A stretch of DNA of 64,000 bases from Ceratothoa steindachneri (Eukaryota; Arthropoda; Malacostraca; Isopoda; Cymothoidae), in assembly GCA_963969495.1 (NCBI GenBank), contig OZ018326.1:176427056-176491055 (forward strand), in the 5' to 3' direction. This document shows positions 37,212 to 47,487 of the stretch, piece by piece. Under the pieces are notes generated by a model. The model worked only from the letters and a program-made list of their open reading frames with translations. It did no database searches and was not told the DNA's origin. Positions within the stretch are counted from its first letter, which is position 1. Every line of letters starts with the position of its first letter. Made by a program: the position numbers and the translations under genes.

Positions 37212-39028
37212 CATAAGCAAAGATTGTAAAAATACCCCAGATAAATACTTCTACATATGTGGTTCAGTAACATTTAAAAATGAAAGAAAAATTTCTTCTC
37301 TCGTGAAAAACTATATAATTTGTATTTTGTATGTAAAACTTTCGACCAAGATCAACCATAGGCATCACATATCTTTTGCATGACATGCTTTAATTTTGTC
37401 AGAAAAATAGTCTAAAGGAAAAATAAAAAGCTTTCAATTTGGTGTCCCAATGGTATTGCGAGAACCTAAAGATCATGCCACTGACTGCTATTACTGTTTG
37501 GGAGACATACAAAGTAAGTAATTTTTTATTGTCCACTGTACCTTTTTTTTGAAGTATACTGTAATATTATTTTTTAAAAATATAAATTAATTAAGTTTAG
37601 AAGTACTTTATTGTAATCACACATATGTATATAACTTTAAAATTTATGCATATAATTTCCAAACTTTTATATAAAACAACGAAGTGCGCTTCAGGTGTGG
37701 CATATCCCAACCTTAGATCTGCTCTTCGGCCTATACCTTACTCAAAAGTCATTCCAGGACCTGAACTACCTGCAGAAAATGTTTTTTCTAAATCTGCTGA
37801 ATCAGATATGGATCATGTAAAGCAGAAACGGAAATTTATGTTCCTGAAAGTGTTGATAATACTCCAAAACCTTTCTCACAACATGATCTAGATGATCTTG
37901 TAAAAGATCTGAACTTAACAAAGCAACAGAGTGAATTACTGGCCTCTAGACTTAAAGAAAAAAATTTACTAGCAGAAGATGTTCGAATTACTAAGTTTCG
38001 CATTCGATCAAACAATTTACAAGAGAAATTTCCAGTTGACAACAATTTATGCTACTGAAATAATATTCCACGGCTCTTTAAAGAATTAGATATACATTAT
38101 GAACCCAGTCGTGGAGACATTTCATTGGCGCTTTTAAATTTAGTAGTAAGGCCGTGCTTCTGCATAATGGAAATAAACTACCATCGATACCAGTAGCTCA
38201 CTCTGTTATTGGAAAGTAACTTATGGGAATCTAGATTTCATTTTAAAAAGCAATAAATACAGTGAACATAAATGGTTAATTTGTGCTGACCTTAAGGTAG
38301 TAGCCATTTTAAATAACTTGCCTTCAGGCTACACAAAATTCATTTGATTTTTGTGCCAGTGAGAGAGTATAGCTCGAGGAAAACGTTACATACGTTCAGA
38401 ATGGCCTTTAATAGAAGAGACAAAAGTCGGTTGACATAATGTCATAAGTGAACCATTAGTTCCTAAGGAAAACCTAATTTTGCACCTACTTCACATTAAA
38501 TTAGGTTTAATGAAACAATTTTTGAAATCCTTAAAGCAGGATCAGCCATCCTTCTTATATTTAAAAACAAAATTTCCTAAGATTAATGATGTTAAAATTA
38601 AAGAAGGAATCTTTGTTGGGCCTCAGATTCGACAACTTATGGTAGATAGTGAGTTTGAGGCAAAATTGAGCAAGCCAGAATTTGAGGCCTGGCATAGTTT
38701 CCAAGGTGTATGTACTGGTCTCCTTTGAAGGTACAAATCATAAAATTACCCCATTTTTGTTAAGAATTTTATTAGGACTTATAATGAGTTAGGATGTAAT
38801 ATGTCACTGAAGGTGCATTTTTTGAATTCTCATCTGTCTTTCTTTCCAGATAATCCAGCAAACGTCAGCGATGAGCATGGTGAAAGATTCTACCAAAATA
38901 TTGCTACTATAGAAAATCCTTATAAAGGAAAATGGAGTCCTGCAATGCTTGCTGACGTCTGCTGGAAACTTCACAGAGACAGAAAAGATGTACATAAAAA
39001 GAAGCCTAAATATTCTAAAAATATATGA
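37212..39028 (+). pseudogene. Transposon-encoded protein (zinc-finger N-terminus, putative DDE-type core), copy 1
   Basis: In order: CKNTPDKYFYICGSVT (CxC-type start decayed, YICG kept), FQFGVPMVLREPKDHATDCY and YCLGDIQ (second Cys pair); intron 37514-37670; AYPNLRSALRPIPYS; LDDLVKDLNLTKQQSELLAS; PRLFKELDIHYEP; WLICADLKVVAI; RSEWPLIEE. The end is best preserved: LHIKLGLMKQFLKSLKQD and KIKEGIFVGPQIRQLM in 38480-38728, and MSLKVHFLNSHLSFF and VSDEHGERFYQNIATIENPY in 38801-39028. I recognise these motifs as a repetitive 'uncharacterised protein' family spread through invertebrate genomes. The DLK and SDEHGERF acidic residues suggest an RNase-H-like transposase, which is inference. Several stops and frameshifts break it. 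Copy 2 is at 44489. Confidence 0.8.
37514..37670 (+). other. Intron of the unnamed transposon gene, copy 1 (acceptor decayed)
   Basis: The donor GTAAGT follows codons for GDIQ in phase 1. The reading frame resumes with AYPNLRSALRP at the distance expected of the family. The predicted acceptor dinucleotide at 37669-37670 is AT rather than AG, after a T-rich tract. Length about 157 bp. The same position is interrupted in copy 2 (163 bp). Confidence 0.65.
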
Positions 39029-39386
39029 CTATTGTATAGATTTCTGCAATTTAGAAAAACCCTTAAATCTTCTTTATTTTTTAAAATATATTTTTATAAT
39101 ACCACATTCTCAAATGTATTAAATGACTTTTTAATTTCTTTTGATTAATAAGCTTTTTGTTTACACTTATCTTTGTACTTTTTGTGAAATAAAATAAAAA
39201 AAATAACAAATATTTCATACCGCTATATAGTGAATAATCTAATACTAATAAAAAATAAAAGTGCAGATTACAAAAAACTGGTCATTTCATGAAAAATTAA
39301 GGTCATTTTCGTAATCTACGCAAAACACTATAATAGAAAACTACTTTCTCATTTCTGTAGCAAAATCATTGTTGGACAGTGTAATC

Positions 39387-41290
39387 GTCTTTCAAAATTA
39401 TCCTGGTGGAAAAGATCAAGGAAAATTGTTAATTTGGTCCTCAAGCTTTAGAAATGTTTTTAAGGGATCCGTGTGTAATTTGGACAACTTGGTGTGTTCC
39501 GAGAGCAAAATATTAATTTTTGTAATATAATCATTTCATTCAAATGCAGCATCTCTTTTACTTTATTAGGCTTACAAACAACCTAATACTTAATTTTATG
39601 TAGGTGATAAGAATACGTATATATTTTTAATTAAAAACTGGAACATGAACTTTCGAAACGTTAAATTTTAAACAGTAAGCAAATAATTGATGTTTAAAAT
39701 GTACTAACTGTCTTTTAAGGTGAGAAACGTTTTCAAAATACAAAAAATAAACCCCTTAATGCATATGAACGTAGGTATTCCCCCCAAAATCAATTAAACT
39801 AATTTCTTTTTTGTTAGGTTTACTTTGCCATATATTCAACAGTTGAGTGCGTGTATTTTGGGTACTCTCGATTTCTTTCGTTTGAATAGTTTATTTGTGT
39901 TTGACGTGGACTAGCTCCTTGTTTATTAACTACATTCCATTACGACTTTTAGTATGAGAATAGAGTTGTTTGTTTTGAACGATGCAAAAATAGGTTTGGC
40001 TTTTAAAGGGTGAATGTTGCGTTACTGAACAAGTCTTTTATCAGAAATTTAAGAGAGATTGAATTGACCGAAAAGAAAAATAGGGAACATTTTGGGGAAT
40101 AGCGGAATTGTGTTCGGCAAATCCTCTCATTTTTTATATCGACTTTGCCTTTAACGTTTTAGTTATCTTAATGGAGCTTAATGTTTTAGGTAGGATTTCG
40201 GTTGGGATGACTGTTTCAACCTTTATTTCATGTTATGGTATCTTATGTTAAATATGTGGATAATTCACAGGGGTTTTATTATTGGAAATGTAATATAGAA
40301 TGAGTTAATCGAAAATAAAACATCATTGCAGCCGCACACAACCAAGATTCCCAGTTCCGTCTATTGAAACAGACACTGAATCTGATTTTGAAGATGAAAA
40401 ATAATAAAGTAAGTTTCATTAAACATATTGTCCAGGCTGGATGTAATTTGCCTTCCTTTCACAATTCCAAGATTCTGCTCTCCATTATCGTCTTACACGC
40501 ACTAGTACTCACCTAGATTCTTTTATCTTCACTTTAAATATTTTGCAGCCTGGTTACATACACACTAGGGGCCAAGTTACTTTTAAATTCTTACTGCTTC
40601 CTTGTCACAGAGGTATCCTGACCAATTAACTTTCACTTAGCTGCAGATAAATTATTTTGGTTACGCACGCACCAGAACTAACTTGGATCGCCGTTAACTT
40701 ACCTCAAAACCACACAGTTTGGTTCTCAGAAACGACGCAAGGAACCACACTCTCCATGAATCTACAATGTATGGCCACTCCATTTAAATATCGCACTGGA
40801 TTTCAACCCTGCAGCTGCCGCTTGTAAACTTCACCCATAAAACCCACAGAATCTCCAAACCCTTTTTTCCTTTGGCTCTCAGCCATCTTTGTTAAACATT
40901 TGCGTCCAAGCTCGCGCAAAATCGGCGTTGGATCCTACGTCTCGCCACAATTGTCGTCGAGATCTGGAACGATCACACGGCTCTCTATTATAATTCTCTA
41001 ACAAACATAAAGGAAACTGACATCACCATCTTCAAACTAAACAAAGTAGCCCATACTCTTTATTAGCTTAGAACGCAAGAAAATTAATAAAATGATACAC
41101 TAATGTTTAATTAAGCACATATTAATAAATTTTAGTCGCTTGCACGTGACTCTTATAAGTTACTATTTCAGTCCACTGATCGTCGGTCGTAAGGTAAACA
41201 TTATACTTTTCAATGCATTTTTTTGTCAATGAAATCGGAACAATTAATCGGAATTTGTGAGAGAAATACATTTATGGTATCTTTGAAATC
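39387..41290. other. No gene recognised
   Basis: AT-rich with no family resemblance in either strand. Short frames only. Confidence 0.5.
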
Positions 41291-41443
41291 GGTATCAATT
41301 GCATAATTAATAAATCGGCAATTTACAGGAAAATCTTACGTGATGTGAAATTGTGTTATCAAATTTAAATTTGATAACTTCATAATAAAATGCACATGAA
41401 ATCTATGGTTTTTTCTTAACACCCCTAAATTTGTGGTATAGTG
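41291..41443 (+). repeat. Solo 3' terminus of the unnamed transposon family (third copy)
   Basis: It aligns along its length with the last 160 bp of copy 2 (47329-47487): both start GGTATCAATT, share TAAATCGG, TTTACA, CATAATAAAATGCACA, and end GTACAGTG / GTATAGTG. No coding sequence is attached upstream. It contains a perfect 24-bp palindrome at 41355-41378 where copy 2 has a different short hairpin. Confidence 0.72.
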
Positions 41444-42289
41444 TTATTAACTTCATGATCCATTTTTGCCTAACGAACACACACATTGCAATTCAATTTT
41501 CTATTTTCTTCTAAACATAAAAAAACCCCACTACACCCAGCATACTCTCATTCCGAAGCACTAAACCACCAAAAATACATTCAGTACCTAATTCAATCCC
41601 CAAATTATTGACGCAATTCTAAGAGACAACGCGAAATTCCATATCTAAGTTATATTCCGGCTTGAGTGAAGTGATTTGTCAGTTGTAAGCCTCGAACATT
41701 CTCGAAATCTACGCCTCTGCTTGCACATTTGTTGATTTAATTGGATTAAAAAAGATATAATCTGTACCAAAATGAAAAGATAAGCATTTTTTGGCATTGG
41801 GAACATTGTTATTTGAGCGACTACTGCCCTTCTTCCAAATTAAATTTAGGAATGATTAAAATTCATCCAATATCATTAACGTTACCCTAAATTAATTTTA
41901 CTACATTCCAAATTGAGCATAGATTTTTCTCTCTACAACTCACACGAGTTATTTTCATATATACCTCAAAGTGATCCGAAACCTCATTTAAAAGTTCTAT
42001 TTCTCTATTAGCCTTCCTTTTATACTTCTTTTAAATCTGTTTGGTCATTTATTAATTAATATCATTGAACTCTTACTGTTCAAATATCTGTTAACTGAAA
42101 ATTGTGAATATAATTAGAATATACCTTCTGCCGTACAACTCTTTTATGTCTCACTTAAAATAAACCTTCTTTACTATACTTTTGGACTGCAATCCCTACA
42201 GCTGACATTTTGGTTCACGACTCATGTAAATATTGACTGTAAGGGTGACAAAGTTTGGCGCCCATTTGAAGTTATTTTCTTGTCTAGAG
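41444..42289. other. No gene recognised
   Basis: AT-rich. TTTGGCGCCCA at 42254-42264 resembles a retroviral-type primer binding site, but no LTR or internal gene is attached. Confidence 0.4.
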
Positions 42290-42970
42290 CCCTTCCCAGT
42301 TGGTCGACTCTCCGCGCGCGCCATCGATAATTATTAAAAAAAAATGGGGCGCGCATGAGGCTGTTACGTCACAGCACCCGTTTAAAGGTCACGTGCTCTC
42401 TCGAAAGGAAAGAACCCGTTCAAGTCCGTAGGGCGAGGACCCTTGCTTTATTTCGTGCCAGTTTGACGCTGACCTTCTGTACGAGTGCTACTAATCTTGG
42501 ATCTTGGAAGTAAACAGTTCTCCATTTTGGAAGTCTGAAAACCGTTGGCTCATTTTGGCTCCCCCCATCCCCCCTCAACAACTTTTTGTGTCACTTAAGA
42601 TTATCCCCTTGTAGTACGCCGGTCCCTCGGCCGTACCAACTTCAGAATCCCTCGTCACCGGGATCTATCACCACCTCTGCCGTCGCCATCCGTGGATTCG
42701 TCCTGCTTTGGATTACCCACATCCAAGGTGTCCCTCCACTGCTCCAGTATCAGGTACTTTGGAATAGTTCTTTCATCTTGCGCCCTTACTATGCCTCCGA
42801 GTAAGGCTCGTGTATCCCTCCACATCGTATGAAAGGGCGTAAGACGGGGTGTTAATTCCGTGTGTACCTCCTACTCGAGGAGTGAAGCCTATTGTTTCAC
42901 CTTTAATAAATACGACCTGAATTCTTCGTAATCATTCACTCCTTTTATATAACGACTTGGGTTGTTTGTG
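42290..42970 (+). promoter_or_regulatory. Isolated GC-rich block with CRE-like and E-box motifs; possible promoter or solo LTR
   Basis: The block stands out from AT-rich surroundings. It contains GCGCGCGCC and GGGGCGCGC, TTACGTCA (CRE/ATF-like, about 42364-42371), GTCACGTGCT (E-box CACGTG, about 42391-42396), then a C/T-rich leader, and near its end TTTAATAAATACG (AATAAA signal, about 42904-42909). A 72-residue frame at 42586-42804 has no recognisable product. Promoter-like motifs at one end and a poly(A)-type signal at the other would suit a solo LTR, but I cannot identify its ends or a partner. Confidence 0.3.
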
Positions 42971-44488
42971 GCCGAGAGGAAATTAAGTTGTTATAAATCT
43001 TATTTTTGTGTTTTCTAAATATAGATTTTATATTTATGATCAAGCAGTTCTTCTCCTTAAATTATAAGATTAGAATTTTTCTTTTTTCTCTTTTTCCCTC
43101 GCCGATACTTCAGGACCTACCTGGTGACCAACTGTAACCTACATAGTGAAGCCTAGTGGCACGACCTTTTGTCCTACTCAAAGTGAACTTGATTTTTCTT
43201 CGAAATAAATATTCTGGCGACCTTGTTAGTTTGCTAAAGTTATAAAGGGCAGCTTTTTCCTTTACATTAACAAAATAAATCCTTCCAATTTTCAACTTAA
43301 TTTCATTATTTTTTCTCTTAAAAAACACATGCAATTTTTCTCCGCATTCCACATCTTGCCTCTATCATATCTGGGACAAATAACTTTTCCAAACAAAATC
43401 GGCTATAATTTAGGGCTAAATAAGTGACTAAATCCCAATATTAGTCATCTTCTCTACAAAAGAAACAAAGAACTTCGTAAATTCATTTTCTCGAGACAAA
43501 GTCAAAAGTGAATAGAAACTTCGTAAACTCCTCAATAAAAACCAAAACTCTTACTTCCAAAATCAACGACTTAACTTAAATAGAGCTTTATAAATTTTTT
43601 CTAAAACTTTCTATAACATATAATGCACACTGTTTTGTTCATTCCTTAACTCCTCTTTATTTGTTTACCTAAACTCTACTTAAATGTATTAAGAGCATCA
43701 GGCCAGGTCTCGCTTCTCTATTATCCAGGCACATGGAAAATGTTGACGAATCAATACCATCATATGCTGCAACCTTTCAAATTCTGAGCTTATCTACAAG
43801 CCAAATGATTTGGAAATCCTTCTAACACTGCTCCAATTTAAGGCTTTAAATGAAGAGCTACATGCTTGAAAGAAATACTTATTTATTCTTCTCCTTTCTT
43901 TCTAAGTTAGTTCATTTTTTATAAAATATAATAGTACCTCTTTCTGTCTTATCACTTTCATTTCCAAATTTCCGCTGTTATCACTCTCCACAAAATTGAA
44001 GTATGATCACAATTGATATTGCCACAATCTCTAGTTCTCCAAACAACAATGAAAAAACGGGAATGCGAATAACCTGTTCTAAGGGGAGATTTTTTTGTAA
44101 AAATCCGTCGTTTCCTGCGACACTCCAGTTTCTCGTAATTTAACATTTTATTTACCTTTAATACATTGATGTTTTAGGAGAGATTGACGCAAACAGGATT
44201 AGGCCAAAACTGACAAATCTAAAAGTTAGAAACGAATGTTGATATAATTATGGAGGGATGTTCCTAAGTTATTTTTCAACCTTACCTATGAAATTTATGA
44301 AAATATACTCAATATTCTTTTGGTATTATGGGTCCAAATCCGTGGTAAAATTTACGTAACGCTCTATAATATTGTAAATTAATATAAATGGTTTCTATTT
44401 TTTATTTTTGGTGAATATTTGTTGCTGTTACTATTCATATAAATATTCGCGTACTACTCTGTTTTTTTCTTTAGAAGAGACAGATAAA
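42971..44488. other. No gene recognised
   Basis: AT-rich. An 80-residue minus-strand frame at 43110-43352 is basic but not assignable. The 5' end of transposon copy 2 should lie in about 44200-44480, but I could not recognise its terminus. Confidence 0.45.
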
Positions 44489-44672
44489 ATGCCTTGCAAA
44501 TGCAAAGATTCTCCAGACAGTTTCTCTTATATATGTGGATCAGTTACATCAGGAAAATACAAGAGATAGTTGACTAAACATATGAAGAAACTTTATGAGC
44601 TGTCCTTTGAATGTAAATGGGTGACCAGGCAAACGCTGGCCACCTCACGTATGTTATGTAAGGTGTACAAGC

Positions 44673-45606
44673 TACGAGAGACGGTCAATATGTTTTGCGA
44701 ATCGGTAAGGCAAAACAGAGGAAGGGGGATGGCTGTTTGGGTGGGTGTTAGGACAAGCTATGACAAGTCAGTACCTGCAGCCGCACGCTCCTTCCTCTTC
44801 TATTTAATAAGAGCTAGCTGATTGCAGATTGTCAGTCACAAATTTTTCAACAATAGAGAAGGTTGAGCACCGCGCAATGATCAAATTTTTGACCAAGGAA
44901 GGCAAGAATGCAAAAGAGATCCATGAATGCATGGTTGCACTGTACACCGACACTGCCTTTTTTATGCAACTATTTCTAGCTGAAATAAGGAGTTCCGCCA
45001 TGGTTGTGAGTGCCTTGAAGATGACCCACGTCCAAGACACCCGTCAGACGTGACCAACGAGGACAATGTATCCCGTATGGAACGGAAGAGCCTCGAAAAT
45101 CGACGGCTGAAGGTCGAAGAAATCGAGTGAGACCTTTGAATATCACATGGAAGGGTTATCAACATCATCCACGACAATTTAGCCATGACCAAGGTCTCTG
45201 CCAGTTGGGTCCCTAGAAACCTCACTCCCCATGATCGACTTCAACGTCGTCAAGTCCACAAGGCTCGAGTTGCACAGGTTGCCCTGCGCTAGTGCGGATT
45301 CGAGGAGCTCAACCATCCCCCCTACAGTCCGGATCTAGCCCCTAGCGACTACTTTCTGTTCCGCCAGCTCAAGGCTGCACTGCGTGGATGCCAGTTTGGG
45401 GACGATTAAGATGTCCAGCTAGCCGTCCAGGAGTGGATTGAACAGCAGTCGGGATATTTCTGGTTGTCGGGAATTCGAAGCCTTAGGGACGAGTGGTGCA
45501 AGTGAATTGAAGTCGAGGATAGTTATTTTGAAAAATAAAAAAACACTTTTCATCATATCTCGTTTTCTTATATCCGAATTGCAAAAATTATTGACCGCCC
45601 CTTGTA
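44673..45606 (+). mobile_element. mariner B, both TIRs, nested in transposon copy 2 (TA target duplication)
   Basis: The left repeat at 44673 begins TACGAGAGACGGTCAATATG. The right repeat, read inward from 45606, begins TACAAGGGGCGGTCAATAAT and continues TTTTGCAATTCGGATATAAG. The outermost TA on each side is the expected mariner target duplication, making the element about 930 bp. Inside: KVEHRAMIKFLTKEGKNAKE (N-terminal helix-turn-helix, frame 44829-45053), SLENRRLKVEEIE, a large deletion of the TGDE/WVHHWD region, then short C-terminal pieces including LRQLKAALRG-type and SGISGCREF-frame remnants. The first two catalytic Asp regions are missing, so it is an internally deleted, non-autonomous copy. 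Same family as relic A at 26042. Confidence 0.88.
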
Positions 45607-45723
45607 CTTTTCTGCCTGGGTGAAAGCCAAAGCACCTAGTCTCATGTATTCCTTACCAATGGTCTGGAGTGAGCCAAAGGACCCTTAAACTGATTGCTAC
45701 CTTTGTTTAAGCAGATATTAAAG

Positions 45724-45886
45724 GTGGGTATTCAATGTGTTTTCCTTCCTATTCTCTAATATATTTTTAAGAGTTATATAAATGAAAAGATCAAAATACA
45801 CAGTATGTTGTACTTCCACTATTTCTGCAAATGATCACATCCAGTAAGATCCCTTTTTAATCTGATTTTATTTTATTTCCCTGAAG
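45724..45886 (+). other. Intron of the unnamed transposon gene, copy 2
   Basis: The donor GTGGGT follows codons for DIK plus one base (phase 1). The acceptor is TTTATTTCCCTGAAG at 45886. Removing 163 bp joins the codons into a continuous frame: DIK, GAT, then LNRKGKKSIMYPDL, matching the expected family spacing. The insertion point is the same codon as in copy 1. Confidence 0.75.
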
Positions 45887-47487
45887 ATCTCAATAGAAAA
45901 GGCAAGAAATCTATCATGTATCCAGATCTTCACTCTTCTCTTCTCTTAGTTCGACAAACAAGCGCTATTAATGTACCAGATGCGGCCTCTGGACTACTAA
46001 GCGATGACCTTAGAAACATAAACAATTTAGAATCTCAAGAAACACTATGTGTGGCACAGCTTTAGCCTGACAAGAAACTACACCTTATCCATCATCTGGA
46101 ACTCAATGATCTTATTTTCGATATAACCCTTACTAAGCAACAAAGTGAGCCCCAGTCCTCACGTCTGCAACAATGAAAGCTATTGGATGAACATCCTCGA
46201 ATTACAGTACTTAGGAAGCGTTCTGCAGATCTACAGCAATTCTTCTTTATTTCCAACAATTTAACTTATTGTAATGATGTCAGAGGCCTATTTAATGCCC
46301 TTGAGCAGACCTACGAACAAAATGAGTGAAGGATATTCATAGATGCATCCCTTTACAGCAATAAAGCGGTTCTGTTGTACATTAGGAAGATCATGCTTTC
46401 AGTTCCTCTTGCTCACTCGGGCATTTTGAGAGAGACATAATTGACCCTTGTTTTTACTCTAGACCTCATAAGTTACAAGGAGCATGAGTGACTAATTGTA
46501 CGGACTTGAAAGTCATAGCTTAAAAGTTTATGTCCTTGCTTTTCATATGTGATAATAGGGCCAGGTCAGAACTTTATTGACATTTAGAATGGTCACCTCG
46601 GGAAACCATGAGCCCTGGATGCCATAATATAATTCATGAGCCAGTAGGTAAGAAGGAGAAAATCATTTTGGCAGCATTGCATAAAGTACTAGGCCTAAGG
46701 AAGCAATTTTCCAAAGTACTGCATAATAAAAGCCATATTTCCAATACCTCAATGAAATTTTCCCTAGAATAAGTGATTCCAAGATTAAAGAAGGCATATT
46801 CCTGAGCCCTCAGATTAGTCAACTTATAGCCAATGAGGCATTCAAGGCGACACTGGATGAAACTGAGATAGCGGGCATGCCCTCAAAGATGTATGCGAGG
46901 ACTTCTGGGAAAGCATCAAGGGGCTCAGTGAGAGAGTATAGTGGAGAACCTAATCAAGTGCTTTCAAGATCTTGGATGCAATATGTCACTGAAGATACAC
47001 TTTCTTCATTCTGATCTGTCCTTCTTCCAAGAGAATGCAAGAGATGTGACTGATTAACATAGAGATAGGTTCCATCAAACTTAGCATTAATGGATAACAG
47101 GTATAAGGGAAAATGGAGCACTGCTATGCTGGCTGATTTGTGCTTAAACCTGAAGCGTGTCACACCTGAGAGTTCTTACAAACGAAGAAGTAAATACTAA
47201 CTTGTAAGTTAATACATAATATAATGTTAACAAATATGCTGATTTGTTATAGATTTATGAATTAATTACAATGGAGACATTTATTCCCAACTCTAGGAGC
47301 AAAATATATTCATGATATCGTTATTACTTGGTATCAATTTCAGATAAGTAAATCGGAAGTTTACATACAAGAAAATGTCACGCAATGAGAATTTTGTTTT
47401 CAGAATCGAATTTAGCACACTAAATTTCATAATAAAATGCACAAGAGATCAATGTTCTTTCCGGACACTGAAATTCGTTGTACAGTG

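Larger units (their letters stand above)
36984..39386 (+). mobile_element. Unnamed intron-containing DNA transposon, copy 1 (subterminal inverted repeats, CACTGT ends)
   Basis: The 5' end near 36989 begins CACTGTATTACAA and the 3' end near 39381 ends TTGGACAGTG, i.e. inverted CACTGTCCAACAA. Inside, 37040-37130 is an imperfect inverted copy of 39250-39330: ATCGAAATGACAAGTTTTTT on one side, the complement of AAAAAACTGGTCATTTCATG on the other. The paired long subterminal repeats bracket one degenerate gene. ACAGTGTAATC at the 3' end is also present at the end of copy 2 (47482), so the true end may extend a few bases. Target duplication is not clear. Termini beginning CACT are known from CACTA/Mirage/Chapaev-type elements, but I cannot assign the superfamily. 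Confidence 0.7.
44489..47200 (+). pseudogene. Transposon-encoded protein, copy 2 (interrupted)
   Basis: The ATG at 44489 gives MPCKCKDSPDSFSYICGSVT (intact CxC and YICG), a stop, then LTKHMKKLYELSFECK and SRMLCKV, where mariner B intervenes. It resumes with SLMYSLPMVWSEPKDP and TDCYLCL, then the intron 45724-45886, then NRKGKKSIMYPDLHSSL, ELNDLIFDITLTKQQSEPQS, LTYCNDVRGLFNALEQTYE, RIFIDASLYSNKAVLLYIRK (cf. FIDSS...KAVLLHNG, a candidate first Asp) and SVPLAHSG. The C-terminal half is more decayed than copy 1 but still shows the DSKIKEGIF, GPQI, LDAICH and GKM landmarks in shifting frames and ends at TAA 47200. It gives the N-terminal part that copy 1 has lost and confirms the family. Confidence 0.8.
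44489..47487 (+). mobile_element. Unnamed intron-containing DNA transposon, copy 2, interrupted by mariner B
   Basis: The same family as 36984-39386. Its gene runs 44489-47200, with mariner B inserted at 44673-45606. The 3' end near 47487 reads GTTGTACAGTG then TAATC, matching copy 1 and the solo terminus at 41443. Subterminal DNA contains a small hairpin, TTTAG-CACA-CTAAA (about 47418-47431). The left terminus was not found. Orientation is the same as copy 1, about 7 kb away. Confidence 0.75.

Noticed and set aside
37625..37891. 88-residue frame starting at an internal ATG as a separate gene
   Set aside because: The frame is the start of exon 2 of transposon copy 1 read through intron sequence. 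The ATG lies inside the intron.
42254..42264. Retroviral-type primer-binding site TTTGGCGCCCA
   Set aside because: No LTR pair and no gag or pol next to it. A short match like this can occur by chance.
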